DNA from: a bacterium
GTDB lineage: Bacteria > Bacteroidota > Ignavibacteria > SZUA-365
Direction of reading: 5' to 3'
Assembly (NCBI GenBank): GCA_020444325.1
Contig: JAHLLD010000009.1
Span: forward strand, 1 to 64,000
Length of the DNA: 64,000 nt
The notes under the pieces are model-generated. The model was not told the DNA's origin. It saw only the letters and a list, made by a program, of their open reading frames with translations, and ran no database searches. Positions 16,137 to 25,325 of this stretch are shown here, piece after piece. The translations under genes were made by a program, and so were the position numbers. Numbering within the stretch: position 1 is the stretch's first letter; the number at the start of each line of letters is the position of its first letter.

Positions 16137-17898
16137 TCGGCTGCAGCTCACTTTCACCGGCAATGACATAGCGCCGGGTTTCAAAATAAATGCGGAAATT
16201 CGAGGGCATGACATCCTGCGCCGAGCGGTACACGCCAGAGGTGATTTCATCCTTCTCGATAATCATCGCGACGCGCGAGGTATCGGCGAAGCGTTCAGCG
16301 CGCGAACGAATGCCGTCCACCCCCATCGCCTCGGGTTCGAGACGGAAAAATCGCTGTCCCTCGCCCTCGACCCAGCCGATATCTGCACCGCCCAGGTACC
16401 ATGTCAGTTGCGGATTGTCGCCGTTGCCGACAAGGAGCACATGATCAGCCTCCAGCGTCTCGAGTGCGTACACGGTGTCCTGCGCTCCATCCACAAACTT
16501 CGCCGGGTCCACAAACCAGATGCGGTACATGGTGGTGACGGCGATGATGACAGCGACGGTATAGAGCAGAGGCAGTGTGAGCCACGAGCGGAGCCGGCGG
16601 CGGCGGACGAGGATGAGCACACCGAGCAGCAGCGCGATCGTCGTTCCGGCCATCAGCAGCAATGCCGTGAGCGTATCCCCGGGAATGTTCCCTGCAAGCA
16701 CGAGCGTGTACAGTTGCTTGACCGCCACACGTCCCTCGGGAAACAGCGACCACGCGAGGCAGAACACCGCAAAAATGGCAATGCTCGTGGCACCGATATT
16801 GCTCATTCGCTTCACCAGTCCGAACCCATGCACGGCGAGCAGGAAAAGCAGCGGGAAGGCCGGGAGCAGGTAAACGGTGAAAGAAGATTTCAGGAAAAGC
16901 AGTACGACGAACAGCAGCAGCGTAAACACCGAGGCCCATGACAGCATGCCGCGGGATTCACGGCGGAGTCCGTCAAGCAGTCCCACCACCGCAAAGGGAA
17001 ACAGCAGTCCGAAATGCACGACCAGCTGATTGAGATAAAACATCATTCCCGTGTCTTTCGCCGTCCCCTCCGCTCCCGTAATGGTAGCGCCAAGCGGAAG
17101 TGCAGGGTCGAAGAGCCAGAACACATTCCCATTCCCATGGCGTGCGGTCATGGCCCAGAACCACGGCACCCACAGCGGCAGGGAAATGATGGTCATCAGC
17201 ACGGCGACACGCAGGGTGCGCAGTCGGCGTGCAGGAGTTTCGAGCAGCGTCGTCAGTGCAACGGCGGCAGGGATGCTCAGCGCGAAACCGAATTTCGTGA
17301 GCAGGGCGACCCCGAGTGTGAGTCCCGCCAGCCAGGTATCCCCCGCTCTCCGGCTCTGCACGCTTCGCCATGCGAAATACAGCGCTGCAAGCATGCCCAG
17401 TGCAAGGAGCATATCCAGTTGTCCCTGCCGGGAATAAAAGGTGGGAAGAGGTGCGAAGGCAAAGAGTCCTGTCGTGACCAGTGCGCGTCCCGCGGGAGCG
17501 CTGCTGCGCGCGATACGGTAGACCAGGGGAATCAGCAGCGCGGCGGCGATGGCCGAAGTCAGGCGATACACCCACAGGGCATCCGTCGTCAGCAGCACAA
17601 GCGAGGTGGACAGCCAGACGTACAGCGGCGGATGCACCGCGTAATATAATCCGCTGAGCATGTGGGGACTCTGATCCCAGATATCCCCGAAGCGCAGGAT
17701 ATCCTGCACGCGCAGAGCGTAAATCGATTCGTCCCATTGCTGCATCTCACCAAAAGAGAGTCCGACAAAGCGGTACACCGCCATGAACGCAAGTATGGCA
17801 ACCCGGTAGCGGACCGTCAGGCGCAGCAGGAGGCGCCAGAAGGATCGTCGTTCGCGCGGCGTGGGCGCCTCGGTGTCAATGTAGGTGATCTGTGGCAT
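16129..17898 (-). CDS. GT39/ArnT-like membrane glycosyltransferase
   Basis: 589 residues with about eleven transmembrane helices and a short C-terminal extracytoplasmic domain. Dolichyl-phosphate-mannose-protein mannosyltransferase-like features: QQWDESIYALRV (catalytic acidic residues in the first loop), VHPPLYVWLS, FYSRQGQLDMLLAL and LLTKFGFALSIP. These enzymes transfer sugars from polyprenyl-phosphate carriers to lipid or protein at the outer face of the inner membrane. It is translationally coupled to the downstream metallopeptidase-like gene. It is transcribed divergently from plsY across a 159-base gap. Confidence 0.85.
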   Translation of the reverse strand: MPQITYIDTEAPTPRERRSFWRLLLRLTVRYRVAILAFMAVYRFVGLSFGEMQQWDESIYALRVQDILRFGDIWDQSPHMLSGLYYAVHPPLYVWLSTSLVLLTTDALWVYRLTSAIAAALLIPLVYRIARSSAPAGRALVTTGLFAFAPLPTFYSRQGQLDMLLALGMLAALYFAWRSVQSRRAGDTWLAGLTLGVALLTKFGFALSIPAAVALTTLLETPARRLRTLRVAVLMTIISLPLWVPWFWAMTARHGNGNVFWLFDPALPLGATITGAEGTAKDTGMMFYLNQLVVHFGLLFPFAVVGLLDGLRRESRGMLSWASVFTLLLFVVLLFLKSSFTVYLLPAFPLLFLLAVHGFGLVKRMSNIGATSIAIFAVFCLAWSLFPEGRVAVKQLYTLVLAGNIPGDTLTALLLMAGTTIALLLGVLILVRRRRLRSWLTLPLLYTVAVIIAVTTMYRIWFVDPAKFVDGAQDTVYALETLEADHVLLVGNGDNPQLTWYLGGADIGWVEGEGQRFFRLEPEAMGVDGIRSRAERFADTSRVAMIIEKDEITSGVYRSAQDVMPSNFRIYFETRRYVIAGESELQPNE

Positions 17899-18057
17899 GT
17901 ACGTGTCGCAATTTCATCGAATTCGGGCAGAAGAGCAACTGGAAGCGATTTTCTTCCCGCCATTATTTTGACACTTGATGTGCTTTCCCATTGATTTTAT
18001 TAGTGCAATGCGATATGTTGCAGTATTGTATCTGACACGAAGTTTTGGTGTGTACAT

Positions 18058-18759
18058 ATGTATCTTCTCAGTCTGATCATCATCCTCAGTTACATCGCCG
18101 GCTCGATTCCCACGGGATTGCTTGTGGGACGCTGGCTCAAGGGCGTAGACATCCGTACGCAGGGCAGCGGCAACATTGGCAGCACCAATGTCATGCGCAC
18201 CCTGGGATGGAAACTGGGATTGCTGGTACAGGCCGGAGACATCACCAAGGGACTCTTTGCCGTGCTGGTTATCGCACGGCTGCATTACGGGGATTTCCCA
18301 TTCAACAACCGCACGCCGTTTGACGACTTCACCGTCGTGCAGATTATCGCCGGCATCGCAGCGGTTATCGGACACATTTTCTCGGTCTTCCTGAATTTCC
18401 GTGGCGGCAAGGGAATCAACACGGCAGCAGGCATGCTCGTCGGTATTGCGCCGATCGACATCTCGATCGCGCTCATCGTCTTCGTGCTCGTGCTGCTTTC
18501 CACCGGCTACGTTTCGCTGGGGTCACTGAGCGCAGCGACGGCATTTCCGTCCTCACTCTTCATCCGCTTCAATGTTTTCAACGTCGATATTCCGAGCTAT
18601 CATACACTGATTCTGTTCAGTATCGCGATTACGCTGCTGCTGTTCTACGCCCATCGCGCAAATATTCGCCGTCTGCTCCAGGGACAGGAAAACCAGTTCA
18701 GCAAGCTGAAAGTCCTGGGCCGCAAAATGGGCTCGTCGATGAAGACCTTCATGTTCTAG
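18058..18759 (+). CDS. plsY: Acyl-phosphate:glycerol-3-phosphate acyltransferase
   Basis: 233 residues with five to six transmembrane helices. The three PlsY motifs are visible: SYIAGSIPTG, RTQGSGNIGSTNVMRTLGW and FLNFRGGKGINTAAG. The enzyme acylates glycerol-3-phosphate using acyl-phosphate, the first step of phospholipid synthesis. gpsA, which supplies its substrate, lies 258 bases downstream on the same strand. The C-terminal ~35 residues (LLQGQENQFSKLKVLGRKM) are a basic cytoplasmic tail often seen in this group. Confidence 0.95.
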   Translation: MYLLSLIIILSYIAGSIPTGLLVGRWLKGVDIRTQGSGNIGSTNVMRTLGWKLGLLVQAGDITKGLFAVLVIARLHYGDFPFNNRTPFDDFTVVQIIAGIAAVIGHIFSVFLNFRGGKGINTAAGMLVGIAPIDISIALIVFVLVLLSTGYVSLGSLSAATAFPSSLFIRFNVFNVDIPSYHTLILFSIAITLLLFYAHRANIRRLLQGQENQFSKLKVLGRKMGSSMKTFMF

Positions 18760-18911
18760 CAGCGCGCCTGCGTAGAGGCGCCGCAGGCCTGATACGGCAC
18801 GGCAGCCCCGGATATACACTCCCGATCACGACAACGCCAGCATTCACCGCGCAAGTAGTGCGTTGCGGTACGCGTATGTGTTGCGGAATGCGTGTGTGAT
18901 GCAACAGGCGT

Positions 18912-18947
18912 ATGCAGAACGTGCATAATATGCAGAAAGTGCATAAT
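18912..18947 (+). repeat. Tandem 18-nt palindromic motif ATGCAGAAMGTGCATAAT
   Basis: Two adjacent copies, ATGCAGAACGTGCATAAT and ATGCAGAAAGTGCATAAT, 71-106 bases before the gpsA start. The second copy's 17-base core also occurs, on the other strand, inside the TrmH-family gene at 2461-2477. The rest of the 258-base plsY-gpsA gap shows GC-rich inverted segments but no gene. Confidence 0.75.
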
Positions 18948-19017
18948 GTGAGCACGCGTGCAGGATGTGTTTCCGTCATCGGTCATGAAACAGGATTTGT
19001 CCCACAACAGGGTACAC

Positions 19018-20022
19018 ATGAATATCGGTATACTGGGAGCTGGCAGCTGGGGAACAACGCTTGCCGCCCTGCTCTGCGAAAAACAGCACGAGGTCACCCT
19101 CTGGTCGTACGACGCGCATGACGTGGAAACCATGCGTACGACGCGGCATAATTCCGTGTTTCTTCCCATGCTCGAACTGCCGGAAGCGTTGCAGCTGACG
19201 GCGGACATCAGGCAGGCGGCGGAGGGACGCGATATGCTGGTGATCTCTACGCCGTCGCAGTTCGTGCGTCCCGTCCTCCGCGGTATCGACGGCGATCTGA
19301 TCGGGGATGCGACCGTGGTCAACGTGGCCAAGGGCATCGAGAACGGATCGCTGCTGCGCATTTCGCAGGTGGTGCAGGAGCTGTGGCCGCAGCTGACGCC
19401 AGGACGATATGCCGTGCTCTCCGGTCCCTCCCACGCCGAGGAAGTATGCCGCAAGCGTCCCACCACTGTCGTCGCCGCATCCAGCAATCCCCGCACCACG
19501 CAGAACGTTATCGAAACCTTCATGACGGAGAGTTTCCGGGTGTACGGATCGGATGACGTCATCGGCGTGGAGCTGGGCGGGTCGCTGAAAAACGTGATCG
19601 CCATCGGTGCCGGTATCTGTGACGGATCGGAATTCGGCGACAACACCAAGGCCGCGTTGATTACCCGTGGACTCGCGGAAATCCGTCGTCTCGGCGCTGC
19701 GCTGAATGCGGATCCGCATACGTTTGCAGGACTCTCCGGGCTGGGCGATCTGATTGTCACCACGATGAGTCGGCACAGCCGCAACCGTCACGTGGGTGTT
19801 GAAATCGGCAAGGGTCGTCCCGTGCGCGAAGTCCTTTCCGAAATGACCATGGTCGCCGAGGGTGTCGACACCACACGTTCGGCGCATGAACTGGCGCTGA
19901 AGCTGGGCGTGGAAATGCCCATCATTCATCAGATGTACGCCATCCTCTTCGAGGACAAGGATCCGATTCTCGCCACGCAGGAGCTGATGAACCGCGAGGC
20001 AAAACATGAGGGCTGGACATGA
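19018..20022 (+). CDS. gpsA: NAD(P)+-dependent glycerol-3-phosphate dehydrogenase
   Basis: 334 residues from the ATG at 19018, which places the Rossmann motif ILGAGSWGTTLA at the N-terminus; an in-frame ATG 20 codons upstream adds nothing conserved. Further motifs: VVNVAKGIENGS, LSGPSHAEEV, VELGGSLKNVIAIGAGICDG (catalytic Lys) and GLSGLGDLIVTTMSRHSRNR. It reduces dihydroxyacetone phosphate to sn-glycerol-3-phosphate for phospholipid synthesis, feeding PlsY. Its last bases overlap the start of the giant kinase-regulator gene (ATGA), so both are on one transcript. Confidence 0.96.
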   Translation: MNIGILGAGSWGTTLAALLCEKQHEVTLWSYDAHDVETMRTTRHNSVFLPMLELPEALQLTADIRQAAEGRDMLVISTPSQFVRPVLRGIDGDLIGDATVVNVAKGIENGSLLRISQVVQELWPQLTPGRYAVLSGPSHAEEVCRKRPTTVVAASSNPRTTQNVIETFMTESFRVYGSDDVIGVELGGSLKNVIAIGAGICDGSEFGDNTKAALITRGLAEIRRLGAALNADPHTFAGLSGLGDLIVTTMSRHSRNRHVGVEIGKGRPVREVLSEMTMVAEGVDTTRSAHELALKLGVEMPIIHQMYAILFEDKDPILATQELMNREAKHEGWT

Positions 20023-23000
20023 GTGAAGCCGCTGAAATCAGCATTCCCGAGATTTCGGGATATGATCTTTCCGCGCATGTGGGCGCCGGTGGCAGCGGAC
20101 TCGTGTTCCGCGGCACACGGAAAAGCAGCGGCGGTGAAGTCGCCGTCAAGCTGCTGCGAGACGTCGACGCGGCGCAGCGTGAACGCATGCAGTCGGAATT
20201 CCGTCTGCTCAGCCGTCTCGAGCATCCGCAGCTCGTGCATGTGCATGACTTCGGGTATACGTCCGACGGACACGCATACTTCGCGATGGACTGGGTGGAT
20301 GGCGACATGCTGGCGCCCGCACACGTACGCAACGACGAGGGACATCTCGACGGGGAACGTTTCGCGGAACTGGTGTACCATCTCACCGCAGCGCTGGATT
20401 TCATTCACAGTCAGCATATCGCGCACGGAGATCTGAAGCCCGCGAACATCCTGCTTCCGCAGGACGGCGCGCCGAATGCGCTGCGCGTGATGGATTTCGG
20501 CCTGAGCTCATTTTCATCAGGCGAACAGCGAGGACTGAGCGGCACCTTCGAATACATGGCCCCGGAAATCATCCGCGGCGCACTGCCGGATGCGGGATCG
20601 GACCTTTACGCACTCGGTTGTATCCTCTATGAACTGGCTTCGGGCGATCCGCCGTATCGCGGCGAGCGTCCCCTTGACGTCCTCAAGCAGCATATCGAAG
20701 CCCCCCTGCCCTCCATTCCCGATGAAACCGGCGCACCCTTCGCACTGTGGATCACCACGCTGCTGCAGAAGCAGCCGCAGCTGCGTTACCGCTCGGCCTG
20801 GCAGCTGCATGCGCAGGCCGCCGAATACCTCGGGCGGGAAACGGCAATGAAACGGGCGGAAGAAACGCAGGTGCTGCGTCTGCTCGACATTCCGCGAGAG
20901 CAGGAACGCGCCAGCGCAATGGAAGCATGGGAAAATTCCCGCAGCGACTCCGGCGTACTGCGCATCGAGGGCGCGCTCGGTGCCGGGAAAAGCCGCTTCA
21001 TCCGTGACCTCGTGACCGATCTGCAGTTCAACGGCGCACGCGTCGAACGCATCACCCTTCGTCCCGGACAGAGCAGTTTCTTAGGCGTACTCGAACTGAT
21101 TGACCGCGGCGTCGCCCGCAGTGATGAAAGCACGCCGCTGCTGCGCATTCTCGCATCATCCTTCCCCGGCAGCATCAGTGGGGTCGAGGCGAATGAAGAA
21201 CCCGCGGCCAGTTTTGAAAATGAAAAGCTGCGCATCTTTCATGCGGCGGCCGAGCTGCTGACCGGCGCCCTCGGTGCGGACGCCGTCGCCGTCGACGATC
21301 TTCACCTCGCAGATGCGCTCACACAGCAATTCTGCGCCAGCCTCCCCTCGTTTCTCGAGGCGGGGAAGCACGAAGGCTTTCTCCTCATCATCGGCAGCGA
21401 TCCCACGACCGAATCCGGTGAACCGGCGGCGTCCGGTAAGGACATGCGTCTGCGCCGCATCACCCTTCCCCCGCTGTCACGACAGGAAATCGCCGACAAT
21501 CTCGCACAGCTGCTCGGCAGTGTCTCTCCCTCTTTCGTCGAAGTGATTGTACGACAGAGCAAGGGCATGCCCGGTCGCGTGGAAGACCTGCTGAATTTCT
21601 GCGTCAGTGAACAGCTGCTCGAGGCCACCGACCATGGGTGGCTCGTACATGAGCGCGAGAACCTCGGCGGGCTTTTCCCCTCGTCGATGACGCAGATGTA
21701 TACGCGCGCCATCGAGCGCCTTGGGCATGATGCCCGGCGGCTTCTGCATTTCCTCACCGCTGCGCGCATTCCCCTCACGGCGGGAACGCTTGCAGAACTC
21801 TGCGAGCGTGGAGACACCGCGGTGTTCGACGCGCTGGCCGAGCTCCAGCATGCCGAGCTGGTGGAAGCCTCACCTGAAGGACTCTATCCCGCACACGATG
21901 CCGTTCGCGATGCCGCGGGCGATGCCGGCGCCGACGTGCACGATGTTCTGTTCCAGTGGTTCAGCGCGCATCCCCCGCAGCAGGATGCCGATGCCGTACT
22001 CGCGCATCACGCCCTGCACGGGTCTGACAGCCTGCGCGCACTCGAACCTCTGCTGACCGCGGCGGAATACCGCGAGCAGAGATTCGACTATTCCTCCGCC
22101 GACCGCTTCCTGCGCGACGCCCTCACATTGCTGCCCACCGATGAAACCGACAGACGGTTTGAAGTCCTTTCCTCCCTTGGCAGACTGAACAACATTCTCG
22201 GCCGACGGGCCGATGAGGAAGAATTTCTCGAAGAAATGCTGCTGCTCGCTGCGCAGTCAAATTCCCCGCAGCGCCTGGCCGGCGTATACCGGAGTCAGAC
22301 CGAGTACTACCTCTCCACCGGAGAGTTCGATCGCGCGCGCCGCAGTGCTGAGAAAGCCCTCGGGTATTACACCGAGACCGGTGACGCGATGGGACAGGCG
22401 TACTGTCATCAGAAAATCGGTTTTGTCGAGTACCGCACCACTCCCGGCGAGAGCGTACTCGGGCATTACGAAAAAGCGCTTGCGCTGTTCGCCGAGCAGG
22501 ATGCGGATACGGAAGAAGGACTCATCCTGATCGATATCGGACTGGTGCATTTCTCGGTACTCGAAAACCCGGAAAAAGCCATTGACCACTTCCAGCAGGC
22601 GCGTGAACGCTTTGAACGCGCGGGGTACCGCCGCGGTATCATCCGCGCATCCGGCAACATGGGCGCGCAGTACTACGCCCTCGGCCGCTATGAGGAGGCG
22701 CTGGAGCGTCACACCGAGGCCAATGCCGTCGCACGTGAACTTGGCGACAGGCGCATGCTGGCGACCAGTGCGGGCGGGATGGGACAGTGTGAAATCGCGC
22801 TCTGCCGCTACTCCCCTGCCCTGCTGCACCTCGAAGAAGAATTGCGCATCGCCCGTGAAATCGGCGACGCGTACCTGCAGGAGCTCTGTCACGAAAACCT
22901 GGGCGAGCTGTACATGACGCTCGGCTCCTACGATCGCGCCATGGAAATGTATGCTGCCGCACGCAAGCTCGCGGAGGGTGCAGGCAGTGATGCCGGCGTG

Positions 23001-25115
23001 GCGGCAGACGATATTGACATTGCGGGCTGCCGCATCGAGCTGCGGGAATATGACATTGCCGAAAAGCTGCTCGCACAGGCGGAATCACTGCTTGCGAAGG
23101 CGCAGGATGTAAACATCAGCGCAATGCTGCACTACCGCAGGGGCATGCTGCATCTGCAGCGGGGAAAAGACAATGATTTCGAGAAGGCGCTGTCTGCGTT
23201 CAATGCGCTCGGTGACACGGCCGACCGGCACGGATTTGATTCGCTGAGCATCCTCGCTCGATCGTATGCGGGACGCTGCCAGCTGCAGCTGGGACGCACC
23301 AGCATTGCGGTGGATCTGTCGACCGACGCCCTTGCCATACTCGAAGAGAAAGGTCCCCTCTACGGCGGCGCGCATGACATCCTGCTCAACCACGCTCTTA
23401 TTCTTCGTGCCTCACGCGAACACGCCGAAGCTGCAAAAATGATCGAGCGGGCGCATGAGGAGCTGATGGCGAGCGCAGAGAGCATACAGGACGCACAGCT
23501 GTACCGCAGCTACACCGAAAACGTGCGCGTGAACGCGGAGATCATTCGGGAATTCGCCGTCACCCATCGCACGGAATCCCCGCACGCCCTCACGGCGGTG
23601 CGCGAGCAGAATCTGCGCACACTCTACAACGTGTCGGAAAAAATCAATTCCGTTCTCGACCTCGACCGGTTGCTCGACAATATCATGGACAGCGCACTCG
23701 AAGCCATGAATGGCGAGCGTGGCATGATTTTCCTCATCGAAAACGAACAGCTCTCGCTCAAGGTCTCACGCAACGTGGAGAAGGAGACCATTCGTGACGC
23801 AACGGAGATCAGTCTGAGCATTCTGCAGGACGTCCTTCACGCCGGCAAACCCATCATCGTTTCCGACACTGCGTCGGACGAAGAATTCAGCAGGCGCGAT
23901 TCGGTGGTCAACTACAATATTCATTCCCTCATCTGCGTCCCGATGAAGATGAAGGATGAAATCATCGGCACCGTGTACGTCGATTCCCGCTCCGACGCCC
24001 TGCAGGCCATGAGCTTTTCCGAGATTGATGCGGAGTTTCTCGAAGCCTTCGCGAACCTCGCGAGTATTGCCGTAGAGAATGCCCGTCTGCATCACAAGCT
24101 CAAGCAGGAAAATCTGTACCTGCGCAAGGAAGTCGAACAGCGGTTCGGTTTCGAGAACATCATCGGTTCGTCGCGTCCCATGCAGCAGCTGTTTTCCGAA
24201 ACGCAGGCCGCCATCGGCAGCGAGGGCAGCGTGCTGATTTACGGTGAGAGTGGAACGGGAAAGGAACTCATCGCCAAGGCCATCCATTACCACGGCGCAC
24301 GCAGCGCGCATCGCTTCGTGGCAGTCGACTGCGGTGCCCTGCCCGACACGCTGCTCGAAAGTGAACTGTTCGGCTACAAGCGCGGCGCATTCACCGGGGC
24401 TGTGGCAGACAAGCCGGGACTGTTCGAAGAAGCGCACAGGGGCACGCTGTTCCTGGATGAAATTTCCAACACCTCGCTGGCCTTTCAGGCCAAGCTGCTG
24501 CGCGTGCTGCAGGAAGGCGAGTTCCGCCGCGTGGGTGAAACAAAGACACGCATGGTCAACGTCCGCGTGATCTGCGCAACGAACAAGGATCTCCAGGTGG
24601 AAATCGAGGCCGAGCGCTTCCGTCAGGATCTTTTCTATCGCCTCAACGTCATCCCCATCACCGTGCCGCCATTGCGTCAGCGCATCAGCGACATCCCCGA
24701 ACTCGTCGAGCATTTCATTCAGAAGTACAACGAGAGGCATGCCTCCAACGTCCACGGTGCATCCGGTGAACTTGTCGAGCATCTGAAAAGCATACCCTGG
24801 AAGGGCAACGTCCGAGAACTGGAAAACCTGATCAACCGCATGATCGCGCAGAGCACGGAAGAAATGCTGATTACAAAAATGCTGCCTTCCGAGTACACGG
24901 GTGACGCGGTACGGCGTGATGCCGGCACATCCGGCAGCGACCTCGAGCTTTCACTCAGAGCCCCGAAACGTCTCAGTACGCTGAAGGAGATGGAAAAAGA
25001 GCACATCAACTTTGTACTCAAACACACCGACGGCAATAAAACCGAGGCAGCCAAGATTCTCGGGCTCAAACGCACCACGCTCGTCGAGCGTATGAAGAAG
25101 CTGGGCATGATGTAA
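20019..25115 (+). CDS. Ser/Thr kinase - ATPase - TPR - GAF - sigma54 activator fusion protein
   Basis: 1698 residues. Residues ~15-270 form an Hanks-type kinase: glycine loop GAGGSG (22-27), VAVK Lys44, HGDLKPAN with catalytic Asp138, and DFG Asp159; the usual HRD is HGD. Residues ~285-640 contain an STAND/AAA-like ATPase (GALGAGKSR Walker A near 320, VAVDDLHLAD Walker B). Residues ~660-1195 are tandem TPRs, as in PknK/MalT-like sensors. A GAF domain (~1210-1365) follows. Then comes a sigma54-interaction AAA+ domain (~1375-1610) with GESGTGKE, GAFTGA near 1456 and FLDEISN, and finally a Fis-type helix-turn-helix (NKTEAAKILGLKRTTLVERM). It should sense a signal and activate sigma54 promoters. 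Translation is coupled to gpsA. Related multi-domain kinases are known in myxobacteria; targets here are unknown. Confidence 0.92.
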   Translation: MSEAAEISIPEISGYDLSAHVGAGGSGLVFRGTRKSSGGEVAVKLLRDVDAAQRERMQSEFRLLSRLEHPQLVHVHDFGYTSDGHAYFAMDWVDGDMLAPAHVRNDEGHLDGERFAELVYHLTAALDFIHSQHIAHGDLKPANILLPQDGAPNALRVMDFGLSSFSSGEQRGLSGTFEYMAPEIIRGALPDAGSDLYALGCILYELASGDPPYRGERPLDVLKQHIEAPLPSIPDETGAPFALWITTLLQKQPQLRYRSAWQLHAQAAEYLGRETAMKRAEETQVLRLLDIPREQERASAMEAWENSRSDSGVLRIEGALGAGKSRFIRDLVTDLQFNGARVERITLRPGQSSFLGVLELIDRGVARSDESTPLLRILASSFPGSISGVEANEEPAASFENEKLRIFHAAAELLTGALGADAVAVDDLHLADALTQQFCASLPSFLEAGKHEGFLLIIGSDPTTESGEPAASGKDMRLRRITLPPLSRQEIADNLAQLLGSVSPSFVEVIVRQSKGMPGRVEDLLNFCVSEQLLEATDHGWLVHERENLGGLFPSSMTQMYTRAIERLGHDARRLLHFLTAARIPLTAGTLAELCERGDTAVFDALAELQHAELVEASPEGLYPAHDAVRDAAGDAGADVHDVLFQWFSAHPPQQDADAVLAHHALHGSDSLRALEPLLTAAEYREQRFDYSSADRFLRDALTLLPTDETDRRFEVLSSLGRLNNILGRRADEEEFLEEMLLLAAQSNSPQRLAGVYRSQTEYYLSTGEFDRARRSAEKALGYYTETGDAMGQAYCHQKIGFVEYRTTPGESVLGHYEKALALFAEQDADTEEGLILIDIGLVHFSVLENPEKAIDHFQQARERFERAGYRRGIIRASGNMGAQYYALGRYEEALERHTEANAVARELGDRRMLATSAGGMGQCEIALCRYSPALLHLEEELRIAREIGDAYLQELCHENLGELYMTLGSYDRAMEMYAAARKLAEGAGSDAGVAADDIDIAGCRIELREYDIAEKLLAQAESLLAKAQDVNISAMLHYRRGMLHLQRGKDNDFEKALSAFNALGDTADRHGFDSLSILARSYAGRCQLQLGRTSIAVDLSTDALAILEEKGPLYGGAHDILLNHALILRASREHAEAAKMIERAHEELMASAESIQDAQLYRSYTENVRVNAEIIREFAVTHRTESPHALTAVREQNLRTLYNVSEKINSVLDLDRLLDNIMDSALEAMNGERGMIFLIENEQLSLKVSRNVEKETIRDATEISLSILQDVLHAGKPIIVSDTASDEEFSRRDSVVNYNIHSLICVPMKMKDEIIGTVYVDSRSDALQAMSFSEIDAEFLEAFANLASIAVENARLHHKLKQENLYLRKEVEQRFGFENIIGSSRPMQQLFSETQAAIGSEGSVLIYGESGTGKELIAKAIHYHGARSAHRFVAVDCGALPDTLLESELFGYKRGAFTGAVADKPGLFEEAHRGTLFLDEISNTSLAFQAKLLRVLQEGEFRRVGETKTRMVNVRVICATNKDLQVEIEAERFRQDLFYRLNVIPITVPPLRQRISDIPELVEHFIQKYNERHASNVHGASGELVEHLKSIPWKGNVRELENLINRMIAQSTEEMLITKMLPSEYTGDAVRRDAGTSGSDLELSLRAPKRLSTLKEMEKEHINFVLKHTDGNKTEAAKILGLKRTTLVERMKKLGMM

Positions 25116-25116
25116 A

Positions 25117-25167
25117 CGTCAATTTATTGACGAAAACGGCATGTTTTGACGTCATTATGATGCCGTT
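25117..25167. promoter_or_regulatory. TGACG inverted-repeat cluster downstream of the sigma54 activator gene
   Basis: CGTCAAT-TT-ATTGACG (25117-25132, perfect), TGACGTCA (25147-25154) nested in AACGGCAT...ATGCCGTT (25135-25167). A further ACGTCA lies at 25257. These could be enhancer-type binding sites for the activator or part of its transcription end; sequence alone does not decide. Confidence 0.45.
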
Positions 25168-25211
25168 GTAACAAAAACGGGGCTAACGGGTCTGTTTAAG
25201 GGGCCGTGAAA

Positions 25212-25227
25212 TGGCATGAAAATCGCA
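25212..25227 (+). promoter_or_regulatory. Candidate sigma54 (-24/-12) promoter
   Basis: TGGCATGAAAATCGCA matches the consensus TGGCACN5TTGCA with the invariant GG-N10-GC spacing. The predicted transcription start is near 25239, about 87 bases before the TTG start of the secreted-protein gene. It lies directly downstream of a gene for a sigma54-dependent activator. Confidence 0.55.
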
Positions 25228-25325
25228 TGTGTATTAATGTAAACTTAATGTGAAAAACGTCATTTTTCTTTGCATTATTAGTCTCGATCCACTAATTTTT
25301 ACGGGAATAATCGAGTAGTCTATAC

